Position numbers and translations under genes: made by a program
In this document: piece after piece, positions 1-9,127 of the stretch
Layout: every line of letters starts with the position of its first letter
Numbering within the stretch: the stretch's first letter is position 1
The notes under the pieces: model-generated
What the model saw: only the letters and a program-made list of their open reading frames with translations
Databases searched by the model: none
What the model was told of the DNA's origin: nothing
Assembly (NCBI GenBank): GCA_051886215.1
Contig: JBJEXX010000111.1
Span: forward strand, 14,429 to 78,428
DNA from: JBJEXX01 sp051886215
Lineage (GTDB): Bacteria; Bacillota_I; Bacilli_A; RF39; UBA660
Direction of reading: 5' to 3'
Length of the DNA stretch: 64,000 nt

Positions 1-573
1 TGTTTTAGTCTTATTTATAGTTCCAGAAAGTTTTCTCAAAGCTTGAGACATAAGTCTTGCTTGAAGTCCTACATGAGAATCTCCCATTTCACCATCAATT
101 TCTGCTTGTGGAACTAAAGCTGCGACAGAATCAATAACTATAATATTAACTGCTTCACTTCTAACTAAAGCTTCACATATTTCAAGAGCTTGCTCTCCAG
201 TATCAGGTTGTGCCAATAATAACTCATTAATATCTACTCCTAAATTTTTGGCATAAACAGGATCTAAAGCATGCTCAGCATCAATGAAAGCAGCTCTACC
301 ACCACTTTTTTGAACTTCCGCAATTGCATGAAGAGCAAAAGTAGTTTTACCACTTGACTCTGGACCATATATTTCTATAATTCTTCCTTTAGGATATCCT
401 CCTACACCTAACGCTATATCTAAAGAGATAGAACCACTGGAAGTTACATCTATTTCCATGTGTTTATTTTCTCCTAATTTCATTATTGAACCTTTACCAA
501 ATTGTTTTTCTATATCTGCTAAAACTTGATCTAGTTTACTATCAGAATTAGCAGTTTGTACTTTTTTTGCCAT
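1..573 (-). CDS. recA: RecA recombinase, N-terminal 191 residues (cut by window edge)
   Basis: Translating from the ATG at 573 gives an open frame to base 1 that is plainly RecA: MAKKVQ start, Walker [10 protein letters not shown] near residue 67, the [10 protein letters not shown] segment, Walker B-like VIDSVAAL and the [18 protein letters not shown] segment. RecA polymerises on single-stranded DNA, drives strand exchange and activates SOS. The start has a good AGGAGG site. The 3' part lies outside the window. In Bacillus subtilis the order is rodZ-pgsA-cinA-recA; here pgsA and a RodZ-like gene lie upstream on the same strand, but no cinA is present. Confidence 0.97.
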   Translation of the reverse strand, partial: MAKKVQTANSDSKLDQVLADIEKQFGKGSIMKLGENKHMEIDVTSSGSISLDIALGVGGYPKGRIIEIYGPESSGKTTFALHAIAEVQKSGGRAAFIDAEHALDPVYAKNLGVDINELLLAQPDTGEQALEICEALVRSEAVNIIVIDSVAALVPQAEIDGEMGDSHVGLQARLMSQALRKLSGTINKTKT

Positions 574-605
574 GTTATTTCCTCCTAAATTTTACTTACA
601 TATTA

Positions 606-635
606 ATTGTAACTTATGCAGTAATAAAAAGTCAA
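606..635 (-). promoter_or_regulatory. recA promoter
   Basis: On the minus strand TTGACT (630-635) and TACAAT (606-611) are separated by 18 bases, placing a start about 25 bases before the recA ribosome binding site. It is a good vegetative-sigma match, inferred from sequence only. Confidence 0.6.
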
Positions 636-645
636 TACTTTTTTA

Positions 646-659
646 CGAAAATTTGTTTG
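646..659. promoter_or_regulatory. possible LexA/SOS box upstream of recA
   Basis: CGAAAATTTGTTTG matches the Gram-positive LexA consensus CGAAC-N4-GTTCG at 8 of 10 fixed positions. It sits just upstream of the recA -35 element, a usual place for SOS control. Both mismatches are the inner C positions, so the call is tentative. Confidence 0.35.
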
Positions 660-683
660 TAGTAAATTATTCTTGTTTTAAGA

Positions 684-714
684 ATGAAAAAAAAGAATTC
701 TCTTAAGGAATTCT
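684..714 (-). terminator. terminator after pgsA
   Basis: Reading the minus strand, AGAATTC pairs with GAATTCT around a 7-base loop, followed by a run of T. It lies 30 bases after the pgsA stop and separates the RodZ-like/pgsA unit from recA. Confidence 0.7.
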
Positions 715-742
715 ATAAATTCAAACAAAATATTAACTCAAT

Positions 743-1336
743 TTAATTTTTTGTTCCTATAATTTTTTTAGTCATATTCATATATTCTATCATAGAAACT
801 ATTGCCATAACACATGCTAGATATAAACTAAAATTAGCTACATCTAAATTAATAATCTCAAATGGCAAATTATAAAACAAACTTAAGGCAACACCAATCA
901 TTAAAAAAGTTGTTTTTACTTTTCCTGAATATATTGCTGCGACTACTTTACCATGTGAAGCTACTTCCATCTTTAAAGCATCAACTACTATATCTCTGAT
1001 AATTATTATTACTGGAATTATAACACTTATAAATCCTTGGCAAGCTAAAATAATCAATACAGAATCTACTAAAATTTTATCTGCTATGGCATCTAACATT
1101 TTACCTAGATCACTAATTAAATTTCTTTTTCTAGCAATATGCCCATCTAAAGCATCAGTAATACTTGCTATTATAAATAATACTCCTGCGATTATATATT
1201 CAAGCTTAACATAAATACCACCAACTAAAAATCTTGGCACATCAATTCCAATAGTATGAAATGGAAATATTAATAATATAACTGTAATAATAGCAAGAAT
1301 AATTCTTGAAACTGTTAACTTAGTAGGTAAATTCAT
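743..1336 (-). CDS. pgsA: CDP-diacylglycerol-glycerol-3-phosphate 3-phosphatidyltransferase
   Basis: PgsA makes phosphatidylglycerol phosphate from CDP-diacylglycerol and glycerol-3-phosphate in the membrane, the committed step to anionic phospholipids. The 197-residue protein has several membrane segments and the CDP-alcohol phosphotransferase signature D-A-L-D-G-x2-A-R-x8-G-x3-D-x3-D around residues 61-85. The ATG has a GGAGG site. It overlaps the end of the RodZ-like gene by 17 bases, so the two are probably co-translated, as in the Bacillus rodZ-pgsA pair. Confidence 0.95.
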   Translation of the reverse strand: MNLPTKLTVSRIILAIITVILLIFPFHTIGIDVPRFLVGGIYVKLEYIIAGVLFIIASITDALDGHIARKRNLISDLGKMLDAIADKILVDSVLIILACQGFISVIIPVIIIIRDIVVDALKMEVASHGKVVAAIYSGKVKTTFLMIGVALSLFYNLPFEIINLDVANFSLYLACVMAIVSMIEYMNMTKKIIGTKN

Positions 1337-1820
1337 ATCTTAATTCCTCCTTAACATTTTTTAATTCGCTAGTTTTTTTATTACCAGCATTACTTGATAC
1401 TGCCCCAATTATCAAATAAACGACTAAAACTATTAATATACAAACAAGAACACATAATACAATAGGAGCAAAATCAATCTTCTTTTTTACAACTTTTGTA
1501 TAAGGAGAACTTATAGTTTTACTACTTTCTTCATCCTTTTTATTCTTCGCAGCCATAATATCTTCTATTGAAATCTTTGATGTATGTTCAAATAAAAAAT
1601 CATTAAATTCTAAAGCCACTTTTTTTACATCAAGACCCAAATATTTAGCGTACTTTTTTATCATATCACGCAAATTATAAATATCTTTAAAAGCTCTTGT
1701 ATTACCAGCTTCTATATTTTCAAGTTCCATAACAGAAATACTCAAATCATCAGCAGCTTCATCTAAATTAATTCCATTTGTTTCTCTTTGTTCTTTTAAA
1801 TATTCACCTAATTCTTTCAT
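1320..1820 (-). CDS. RodZ-like HTH membrane protein
   Basis: 166 residues: an N-terminal helix-turn-helix of the XRE/HTH_25 type (KELGEYLKEQRETNGINLDE to about residue 70), a linker, then one membrane helix near residues 118-140 and a short outer tail. This is the layout of RodZ, which links MreB to cell-wall elongation, although RodZ proteins usually have a longer extracytoplasmic domain. The position immediately before pgsA matches Bacillus ymfM/rodZ. The start has an AAGGAG site. The family call is good; the role in cell shape is inference. Confidence 0.75.
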   Translation of the reverse strand: MKELGEYLKEQRETNGINLDEAADDLSISVMELENIEAGNTRAFKDIYNLRDMIKKYAKYLGLDVKKVALEFNDFLFEHTSKISIEDIMAAKNKKDEESSKTISSPYTKVVKKKIDFAPIVLCVLVCILIVLVVYLIIGAVSSNAGNKKTSELKNVKEELRYEFTY

Positions 1821-1850
1821 TTAGGTCACTCCTTTTAAAAAAAAATAAAT

Positions 1851-2206
1851 AATATTTTATAAGCCATGTTTTGTGCCTATTTCTAGGTGACAAACATCTA
1901 TCTACCAACAAAGTTGGTCCCAGTATCCATTGTTATTCTTTCAACTGGACTCCCCTACCATAATTTGGGTTTCTCGCTCATGGGGTTTACCGCGTTTCAC
2001 AAATAGATTTCTCTATTTTTTCGTCACTGTGGCACTTTATATCTACTCTAACCATATCCAAAGACTTAGATTATTTCGATGCCGTTAGATTTCTCTACCT
2101 ACGGTTATTTATTCCCGTAGCATGAACAATAGAAACAATTTCAGTTTCTAGCGAGCATGGACTTTCCTCTACACCACTACGAGTGCAGCGTTTGTCAAAA
2201 TATTAT
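1851..2206 (-). ncRNA. rnpB: RNase P RNA, Bacillus (type B) class
   Basis: The minus strand carries the universal RNase P core: GAGGAAAGTCCATGCTCGC near the 5' end (about 2152-2170), AGTGCCACAGTGACG, GAAACGCGGTAAACCCC, GCGAGAAACCCAAATT, GGTAGGGGA, TAGATAGATG and the 3' ACATGGCTTAT. The ends can pair (AATATTTT near 2206 with AAAATATT near 1851) as helix P1, which sets the limits. It is the catalytic RNA that matures tRNA 5' ends. It directly follows gpsB, the same adjacency as in Bacillus subtilis; the gpsB stop touches its 5' end. Confidence 0.95.
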
Positions 2207-2529
2207 TCATCTTTTCCGTATACTATTTTTTCTAATTGAGATAACCTTCTCATAATATCAACATTAGTAACTTCCTTACTTTCAGAAGTCTTAGCTAAAT
2301 CAATACTAGCTTTAGCATTTCTAAGTTCTTGCTTTAATTCCATTATCTCATTAAGTAAATTTTCTTTTTCATCCTCTAAAGATCTAATCATTTTAGCAAA
2401 TTGTTCATAATCACTTATTATGACATCTAAAAATTGATCAACTTCTTTAAGTCTGTAACCACGTGTATCAATTTTAAATTCTTTTTCTAAAATATCTTGA
2501 GGAGATAAATTTATTTGATTTTGAAACAT
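2203..2529 (-). CDS. gpsB: GpsB/DivIVA-type cell division protein
   Basis: From the ATG at 2529 the product is 108 residues with the GpsB N-terminal signature (SPQDILEKEFKIDTRGYR, EVDQFLD), a coiled coil, and the C-terminal RLSQLEKIVYG segment typical of GpsB. GpsB couples peptidoglycan synthases such as PBP1 to division and elongation sites. A TTG four codons upstream extends the frame, but alignment with the known N-terminus and an AGGT site favour 2529. Followed directly by rnpB. ponA, its usual partner, is about 1 kb away. Confidence 0.92.
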   Translation of the reverse strand: MFQNQINLSPQDILEKEFKIDTRGYRLKEVDQFLDVIISDYEQFAKMIRSLEDEKENLLNEIMELKQELRNAKASIDLAKTSESKEVTNVDIMRRLSQLEKIVYGKDE

Positions 2530-2608
2530 ACCTATCACCAATCCCTACTATATTATAGTAAAAGAAAAAAAGAATTTTGTCAATATAGTGCTAACTATAA
2601 AAATAGAC

Positions 2609-2713
2609 CTATATATTTAAATTACTAATATTCCTACTAATATTTTTTATTTTAGCGTATATAATATTTTCTTCCATTTTATTTAAAATTAAACAGACAT
2701 CTAATTGATTCAT
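2609..2713 (-). CDS. small protein, 34 residues, unknown
   Basis: An ATG at 2713 preceded by a near-perfect AGGAGGT site (spacing 5) opens a 34-codon frame ending in TAG. The product starts MNQLDVCLILNKMEENII and is polar with a short hydrophobic start. No family is recognised. It lies alone in the 323-base gap between gpsB and recU; no other gene is seen there. The strong ribosome site is the main evidence; it could also be a relic. Confidence 0.45.
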   Translation of the reverse strand: MNQLDVCLILNKMEENIIYAKIKNISRNISNLNI

Positions 2714-2866
2714 ATATACCTCCTACATCATAATATCAACAAATATATTTTCATAAAACAACTTCGACAAAAGAAGATAAAATATCTCATAATTTTATTA
2801 CAATTATTTTTAAAAATATATAGTATTTTTTTTACTTTTATTGTATAATTTTAGGTAGGTGATTAT

Positions 2867-3457
2867 ATGAAGTACCCTAAAGGAGTAAAGTTAAATATAA
2901 GTAATATAAAAACCGATAAAATTTCATATTCTAATAGAGGTATGGAATTAGAAAAAGAAATAAATATAAGTAATGAATATTATCGTAATAATAATATTGC
3001 TTTTATTTATAAAAAACCTACTCCTATAAAAATAGTTGATGTTGATTATCCATCTAGAAAAGAAGCAATAATAAAAAAAGCTTATTTTGAAAAACCATCA
3101 ACAACTGATTATAATGGGATTTATAAAGGAAAATATATTGATTTTGAAGCTAAAGAAACTTTAAATACTACTTCTTTTCCTTTAGCAAATATTCATAAAC
3201 ACCAAATTGAACATATAAGAAATATAATAAATCAGGCGGGTATTTGTTTTCTAATAGTTAGATTTGTAAGATGTAATATAACATATCTTCTTAAAGGAGA
3301 GGATTTTATTGATTTTGTAGATCATAATAAAAGAAAATCAATACCTCTTAATTTTTTTAAAGAAAAAGCTTATGTTATAAAAGATGAATATCTACCTAGA
3401 ATAAATTATATTAAAATTATTGATGAAGTATATGGAGGTGCATTAAATGCCAAGTAG
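2867..3457 (+). CDS. recU: Holliday junction resolvase RecU
   Basis: RecU cuts four-way junctions in recombination and chromosome segregation in Firmicutes. The 196-residue product has the family marks: SNRGMELEKEIN near the start, the VDYPSR-x2-AIIKKAYFE block, TTDYNGIYKGKYIDFEAKET with the nuclease acidic and Glu-x-Lys residues, and FPLANIHKHQIEH. It overlaps ponA by 11 bases, as in the conserved Bacillus recU-ponA pair, so the two are probably co-expressed. Confidence 0.95.
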   Translation: MKYPKGVKLNISNIKTDKISYSNRGMELEKEINISNEYYRNNNIAFIYKKPTPIKIVDVDYPSRKEAIIKKAYFEKPSTTDYNGIYKGKYIDFEAKETLNTTSFPLANIHKHQIEHIRNIINQAGICFLIVRFVRCNITYLLKGEDFIDFVDHNKRKSIPLNFFKEKAYVIKDEYLPRINYIKIIDEVYGGALNAK

Positions 3458-6230
3458 AAGTTCTAGAACTACTAGATCAAACAATCAATCTAAAAGATCT
3501 AGTGCAAAAAGAGAAACAAGAAGTAATATAAATAGAGATTTAACTCAAAATGAAAAAATTAAATTATTAACAATAATAATACTGATAGTATTAGGACTAA
3601 TATTCTTAGGATGGTTTTTAACTTTAGTATTATGTTTAGGTTTTGGTTTAATATACGGAACTTTAAAAAAACTTACAAATCTAAAAAATAAAAAACAAAA
3701 GAAAGTAGTTACAGGATTACTATTAGCTTTCTTAACCCTTTGCATTATAGGTACTGCGGGATTATGTTTATTCATGGGATATATAGTAATAAGTGCTCCA
3801 AAATTTGAAAAAAGTAAATTAAATCAAAAAGAATCAACTATTCTATATGACTCTGATGGTAAAGAATTTGCTAAACTTGGTACGGAAATGAGAGAAAACG
3901 TTTCTTATAATGACTTATCTGAAAGCCTTGTTAACGCTTTAATCGCTACAGAAGATTCAAGATTCTTTGAACATAATGGATTAGATGTTCCACGTTTTAT
4001 AAAAGCTTCTGTTAAACAAGTATTAGGTCAACCAAATGCAGGTGGAGCATCCACTTTATCTATGCAAGTTATAAAAAATAGTTTTACTTCAACTGAAGCA
4101 TCTGGTATAAAAGGTATAGTTCGTAAGTTTACTGATATTTATTTAGCAGTATTTAAACTTGAAAAATCATATACAAAACAAGAAATAGTAGAATTTTATG
4201 TAAACAATCACTACTTAGGAAATAATAGCTATGGAGTTGAACAAGCAAGTCAATTATATTTTGGTAAAAGTGTGTCTGATTTAAATACTGCAGAAGCCGC
4301 TTTATTAGTTGGAATGTTTAAAGCTCCGTCTCAATATGATCCATATACACATCCTGAAGCTGCTGAAAAAAGAAGAGCAACAGTACTATACTTAATGAGA
4401 AAACATGGATATATTACTAAAGAAGAAGAAAGCATTGCTAACAGCATACCAGTATCAAGTTTATTATCAGAGAAAAAGAACATTGCAACAAACGAATATC
4501 AAGCATTTATTGATACTGTCGTTGAAGAAGTTGTTGACACATATGACCTAGATCCTTATTCTACTCCAATGGTAATATATACAACAATGGATAGATCAAA
4601 GCAACAAGGAATAAATGATATAATGAATGGAAAAACATTTACTTGGAAAGATGATAAAATCCAAAGCGGTATTGCAGTATTAAATATTCATAATGGAAGA
4701 ATTTTAGCTGTTGGTGCTGGAAGAAACAGAGAAGGTGCTAGATCTTATAATTACGCAACTATGCTGGAAAGACAACCAGGATCAACTGCTAAACCTATCA
4801 TAGATTATGGACCTGCTATAGAATACAATAATTGGTCAACATATACTATGCTAGATGATACACCATATTCATATAGTTCAGGAGCTAGTCTTCATAACTG
4901 GGATAATGGGTATATGGGACCTTTAACATTAAGAGAAGCATTAAGAGAGTCCAGAAATATACCAGCTTTAAGAACATTCCAATCAACAACAATAGAACAA
5001 AAATTAAAATTTGCTAAATCTCTTGGTATAGATCCAACTGCAAACGATGGCAATCTTTATGAATCTGCTTCTATTGGAGCATTCCAAAAAGGTGTATCTC
5101 CTCTAAAAATGGCAGCTGCTTTTGCGGCATTTGGAAATGGTGGTTATTATTACTCCCCTCATTCATATACAAAAATAGTATTAAGGGATTCTGATGAAAC
5201 ACTTGAACCAGATGAAACAGGAACTCAAGTAATGTCTGATTCAACTGCTTATATGATTACAAATGTATTACAAGGTGTACCAAGCAATATGTCAGCTGTT
5301 TCTGGAGTTAAAATGGCAGCTAAAACTGGTACTACAAACTATACAGAAGAAGATGTAGAAAAATATGGACTACCACAAGATGTAGTTAATGATGGTTGGA
5401 CTATTGCTTACGATCCAGATATTGTCTTTGGTATGTGGTATGGTTATGACAAAATAAATAGTGAATACTATAGTAGAATGACAGAACAAGCTATAGCCCG
5501 TGATAGATTAGTACATACAATAGGAACTACAATATTTGAAAAGAAAAATAAAGACTTTACAATGCCAAGCTCAGTTGTTAAAGTAGGTGTTGAAATAGGA
5601 AGTAACCCAGCTGCTTTACCTAGTCCTACTACTCCAGAAAACAAAATAATCTATGAATTATTTAAAAAAGGATCAGAACCAACTGAAACATCTGAAAAAT
5701 ATAGTAAACTTGAAAATCCTGGGTTCTTACATGTCGAATATAATGAAAACACTGATACTGTTACATTAACTTGGGGTGCAGTTACACCAGTAAATAAAAA
5801 AGATGAATATGGACCATTTGGTTACTTTGTATACTATAATGGTACACAATTAGGATTTACAGAAAATACTAAATACACAATAAAAAATCCAACAACGCCT
5901 GAAGGAACTTATAAAGTAATCGCATCCTTTAAAAAACACACAGAAAATCAAAGTACAGGAGTAACTGCTGAATACAGTTTACCAAAAGAAGAATTAAGTT
6001 ACACTGTTGGTATTCCCAATTCAATTAGAGTAAATGATTTAAATGAAGCAACTGATGCTTTAGCAAAACAAAATATAACAATTACAGATTCTAATAATAA
6101 TGTTATCACCGATTATACTCTAGTGCAAAAATCAAAAGTAGATAATGTTAATACAAGAGTTATTACATATGACATAAAAATATCTGGTAAAGTAATAGAA
6201 ACAATTGAATTAACATTTACAACAAATTAA
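3447..6230 (+). CDS. ponA: class A penicillin-binding protein PBP1A
   Basis: Bifunctional peptidoglycan synthase, 927 residues. A basic cytoplasmic start is followed by two hydrophobic stretches (about 38-75 and 88-113), a GT51 glycosyltransferase domain (ATEDSRFFEHNGLD with catalytic Glu near 168, GGASTLSMQ) and a transpeptidase domain with STAK near 447, SRN near 502 and KTGT near 626. After residue 740 there is a fibronectin-III-like segment and a further beta-rich tail, as in several Firmicute PBP1 proteins. The start lies inside the end of recU with a GGAGG site. Two membrane-like stretches instead of one is slightly unusual. Confidence 0.95.
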   Translation: MPSRSSRTTRSNNQSKRSSAKRETRSNINRDLTQNEKIKLLTIIILIVLGLIFLGWFLTLVLCLGFGLIYGTLKKLTNLKNKKQKKVVTGLLLAFLTLCIIGTAGLCLFMGYIVISAPKFEKSKLNQKESTILYDSDGKEFAKLGTEMRENVSYNDLSESLVNALIATEDSRFFEHNGLDVPRFIKASVKQVLGQPNAGGASTLSMQVIKNSFTSTEASGIKGIVRKFTDIYLAVFKLEKSYTKQEIVEFYVNNHYLGNNSYGVEQASQLYFGKSVSDLNTAEAALLVGMFKAPSQYDPYTHPEAAEKRRATVLYLMRKHGYITKEEESIANSIPVSSLLSEKKNIATNEYQAFIDTVVEEVVDTYDLDPYSTPMVIYTTMDRSKQQGINDIMNGKTFTWKDDKIQSGIAVLNIHNGRILAVGAGRNREGARSYNYATMLERQPGSTAKPIIDYGPAIEYNNWSTYTMLDDTPYSYSSGASLHNWDNGYMGPLTLREALRESRNIPALRTFQSTTIEQKLKFAKSLGIDPTANDGNLYESASIGAFQKGVSPLKMAAAFAAFGNGGYYYSPHSYTKIVLRDSDETLEPDETGTQVMSDSTAYMITNVLQGVPSNMSAVSGVKMAAKTGTTNYTEEDVEKYGLPQDVVNDGWTIAYDPDIVFGMWYGYDKINSEYYSRMTEQAIARDRLVHTIGTTIFEKKNKDFTMPSSVVKVGVEIGSNPAALPSPTTPENKIIYELFKKGSEPTETSEKYSKLENPGFLHVEYNENTDTVTLTWGAVTPVNKKDEYGPFGYFVYYNGTQLGFTENTKYTIKNPTTPEGTYKVIASFKKHTENQSTGVTAEYSLPKEELSYTVGIPNSIRVNDLNEATDALAKQNITITDSNNNVITDYTLVQKSKVDNVNTRVITYDIKISGKVIETIELTFTTN

Positions 6231-6234
6231 AAAA

Positions 6235-6262
6235 AATAAGCTTCTTAAGAAGTTTATTTTTT
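6235..6262. terminator. bidirectional terminator between ponA and nth
   Basis: AATAAGCTTCTT pairs with AAGAAGTTTATT and is flanked by A and T runs on both sides, so it can end transcription of the converging ponA and nth units. Confidence 0.75.
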
Positions 6263-6886
6263 ATTTTTATAATATTTACAATAATCTTTTAATTTACAAT
6301 CTTCACAATTAGGTGATATAGCCTTACAATAATATCTACCAAAAAGTACTAATTGATGATGTCTTCTAGACCAATTTTCTCTTTTAAACTTTCGTTTTAA
6401 TTTTTCTTCTACAGTTCTTACATCATCTTTATCTTTAGCAAGTCCCAATCTCTTGCTTATTCTTTCAACATGTGTATCAACTGCAATATTAGGTACATTA
6501 TATATATTACTAAGAACTACATTAGTAGTTTTTCTTCCTACACCTGGCATACTCTCTAAAGCTTTTCTACTATTAGGTAAAACACCATTATATTTTTCAT
6601 CTAATATACGAGCAATTTCTTTGGTATAAACGGCTTTTTTTCTAAAAGAACCAATTGATTTAATAATAGAAGAAATGTCCTCTACAGGAGCTTCTTTTAG
6701 TTCTTTTAGAGTATTATATTTATCAAACAAAACACTAGTAACACTATTAACTCTTTTATCTGTAGTTTGGGCACTCAACATAGTCGCAATTAATAACTCA
6801 TAATCTTTATTATAATTCAATTCACACTTAGCATCTGGTATTAATTCTTCTAAATAATTTTCAATAACATCAATCTTCATCATCAT
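6254..6886 (-). CDS. nth: endonuclease III
   Basis: Base-excision repair glycosylase/AP lyase for oxidised pyrimidines. 210 residues with the helix-hairpin-helix MPGVGRKTTNVV carrying the catalytic Lys, the AVDTHV segment with the catalytic Asp, and a C-terminal iron-sulfur site C-x6-C-x2-C-x5-C. Its start overlaps the end of dnaD, as in the Bacillus dnaD-nth operon. Three consecutive ATG codons occur at the start; any could be used. Confidence 0.95.
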   Translation of the reverse strand: MMMKIDVIENYLEELIPDAKCELNYNKDYELLIATMLSAQTTDKRVNSVTSVLFDKYNTLKELKEAPVEDISSIIKSIGSFRKKAVYTKEIARILDEKYNGVLPNSRKALESMPGVGRKTTNVVLSNIYNVPNIAVDTHVERISKRLGLAKDKDDVRTVEEKLKRKFKRENWSRRHHQLVLFGRYYCKAISPNCEDCKLKDYCKYYKNKK

Positions 6887-7532
6887 CTAACCAATCATAT
6901 TCAAAAACTTCTACATCATGAGATTTTTTATTTTCCCGAAAACTTTGTTTATTTTTTTCTACATCAGTAGCTGTTTTAATACCTTTCTTCTTCCATTCAT
7001 ACAATATTTTATCTATATATCTCAAATTACTAACACCATTAAGAACAGCTTCTTTAACAGCCTCTTTAATTAGTTCTTCACTAGTATTATCACTCAACCA
7101 AGCTTTAATAACCTCATATTCAGAAGGAGATAAAGTCCTTCCAAATTCATTTTCCATAAAGCTAAATATTGTTGTTTCCTCCTTATTAGTAGAACTATCT
7201 TCTTCCATCATAATAATAGATAGTTTATTATAAAAATTATTTAAAGAAATGTACTCTTCTCTAACATTTTTATCATTAGTAAGTACATCAACACTTATTA
7301 AATCCTTATCAGACAACAATGATATATATTTCATTACATCAATTAATTGACAACCAAGATCTTCCGCAATAACATTAGGATTAAAAATTATATTATTCCC
7401 TTTGTTATAAAGATAAATAAAGAATAAAAACTCATCACTATCTAGACTTAATTTATCTTTTATTTTATATAAATACAAAGGTACTACTATACTTCCACTC
7501 TTAATAACATCTATTAATTTATTATTTTTCAT
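6870..7532 (-). CDS. dnaD: DnaD replication initiation protein
   Basis: DnaD helps load the replicative helicase in low-GC Firmicutes. 220 residues: an N-terminal winged-helix-like part (about 1-100) and a C-terminal DnaB/DnaD domain (about 125-200) ending in the characteristic YIDKILYEWKKKGIKT motif. The adjacent nth overlaps by 17 bases, the conserved Bacillus pairing. The ATG has a GGTGAT-type ribosome site. Confidence 0.92.
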   Translation of the reverse strand: MKNNKLIDVIKSGSIVVPLYLYKIKDKLSLDSDEFLFFIYLYNKGNNIIFNPNVIAEDLGCQLIDVMKYISLLSDKDLISVDVLTNDKNVREEYISLNNFYNKLSIIMMEEDSSTNKEETTIFSFMENEFGRTLSPSEYEVIKAWLSDNTSEELIKEAVKEAVLNGVSNLRYIDKILYEWKKKGIKTATDVEKNKQSFRENKKSHDVEVFEYDWLDDDED

Positions 7533-7563
7533 ATAATCACCATCTTGTTTTAGTATTATACAC

Positions 7564-8661
7564 TTAATAATAATTTTTTACAATATATTTTCCAATGGAT
7601 TTTTTTTCATTTTCCAATTTATTATCTATAATTTTATCTTCAATATCAGTCAATATAATATCAATATCTTCACTAGGTTCTATTTTTAATATATTAATTA
7701 TATCATCACCATTAATACATATTTCTCTTCTACTTTTAATAGGCAAATCTTGATACATCTTAACAATATCTTTTTTATTTATTCCTAACATGTCACCTAC
7801 AATAGAATTTATATATAAATCATATTTATATAAAGTTTTATTATTAATTTTACCAATTTTATATAATTCCTTTATTTTTTTTATTAAATCTTTTTCATTA
7901 TTAGAAAATGGATATATATCACAAACATCAATAATCGCCCAAACACCTATTAAATCATTAATATTTAAAGTTAATAATTTATTCAAATTTTTAAGTTCTA
8001 ATTCTTCTTCTAATTCTAATTCCTGAATAATTTTAATACCCTTATCTCTATTAATACTAGAAAAAATCTTATCCAATTCTTCTTTTTTTCTATTATAAGA
8101 TAAATTTGCAAGTAAATTTTTACTTCTTTTGATGGCAAACTTTATTTCATTACTAAGTTCAAAATCTAATATAGTAGCGAATCTAACCGCACGAAGTATA
8201 CGCAATGGATCTTGACTAAATTTATAATAACTATCACCAACAGAATTAATTATTTTCCTATCTAAATCTTTTCTACCATCCAATAAATCTATAATATTTT
8301 TATTTTTATCCATACAGATAGTATTAATAGTAAAATCTCTTCTTTCCAAATCTTCTTTTAAATCATCTATATACTCTATTTCAACTGGTTTTCTATTAGA
8401 AGAATAATCTATTTCTTTCCTAAAAGTTGTAATTTCAAAATGATGATTAACACTTTCTAAAACAACAGAACCATAATCCTCACTAGGCAAACAAGCCTCT
8501 TCAAATATTTCTTTTATTTCTTTAGGAGTTGCATTTGTACAAATATCTATATCACTAGATTCTCTACCTAATAAAAAATCTCTTACAAATCCTCCTACTA
8601 TATAAGCTTTATAGCCATTATCCTCTAACTTCATTAGTATTTTAATAGCTTTATCCAACAT
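7564..8661 (-). CDS. cca: CCA tRNA nucleotidyltransferase
   Basis: Adds or repairs the 3' CCA of tRNA. 365 residues; class II nucleotidyltransferase head GGFVRDFLLGRESSDIDI near 22-40, then RRDFTINTI, IIDLLDGRKDL and DPLRILRAVRFA typical of the polyA-polymerase/CCA family. A shorter tail than some homologues. In Bacillus, cca also lies near dnaD. PcnB cannot be fully excluded, but the size and Firmicute context favour Cca. Confidence 0.92.
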   Translation of the reverse strand: MLDKAIKILMKLEDNGYKAYIVGGFVRDFLLGRESSDIDICTNATPKEIKEIFEEACLPSEDYGSVVLESVNHHFEITTFRKEIDYSSNRKPVEIEYIDDLKEDLERRDFTINTICMDKNKNIIDLLDGRKDLDRKIINSVGDSYYKFSQDPLRILRAVRFATILDFELSNEIKFAIKRSKNLLANLSYNRKKEELDKIFSSINRDKGIKIIQELELEEELELKNLNKLLTLNINDLIGVWAIIDVCDIYPFSNNEKDLIKKIKELYKIGKINNKTLYKYDLYINSIVGDMLGINKKDIVKMYQDLPIKSRREICINGDDIINILKIEPSEDIDIILTDIEDKIIDNKLENEKKSIGKYIVKNYY

Positions 8662-8749
8662 TAATTATCACCACTTTAATTATATAGCAACATATAATTT
8701 ATCTCAATACAACTATGTTTAATTTCATCAAAAATACACATTACTTTAC

Positions 8750-8774
8750 AAAAAAAAGAACATCTAAGATGTTC
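8750..8774 (-). terminator. terminator after hup
   Basis: On the minus strand GAACATC and GATGTTC form a tight hairpin followed by seven T, a few bases after the hup stop. Confidence 0.8.
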
Positions 8775-8780
8775 TAATTA

Positions 8781-9053
8781 TTAGTTAACTGAATCTTTTA
8801 ATGCAGAACCAGCTTTGAATGTAACAGCGTTTCTAGCAGCGATATGAACAACTTCTCCTGTTTGAGGATTACGTCCATCTCTAGCAGCTCTTTTTGAAAC
8901 AGCAAAAGTACCGAATCCAGCAACTGGAACTTTATCTCCAGCTTTTAATGCTCCTGTAATTGTTTCAAAAACAGCATCGATTGCACGAGTAGCATCAGCT
9001 TTTGTTAATCCAGCTTTAGCAGCTACTGCTTCAACTAATTCAACTTTTTTCAT
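8781..9053 (-). CDS. hup: HU-type nucleoid DNA-binding protein
   Basis: 90 residues, the standard HU length, with KADATRAIDAVFETI, the GFGTF turn, the DNA-contacting arm GRNPQTGEVVHIAARNA with the intercalating proline, and the FKAGSALKDSVN end. It compacts and bends DNA. A strong AGGAGGT site precedes the ATG and a strong terminator follows. In Bacillus, hbs lies beside spoIVA, about 3 kb away here. Confidence 0.97.
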   Translation of the reverse strand: MKKVELVEAVAAKAGLTKADATRAIDAVFETITGALKAGDKVPVAGFGTFAVSKRAARDGRNPQTGEVVHIAARNAVTFKAGSALKDSVN

Positions 9054-9127
9054 TATATGTTACCTCCTAATTGTAGTCATAAGCATTTTATCTTGCTTAT
9101 AAATATAAGTTACCATATATTTATAAG

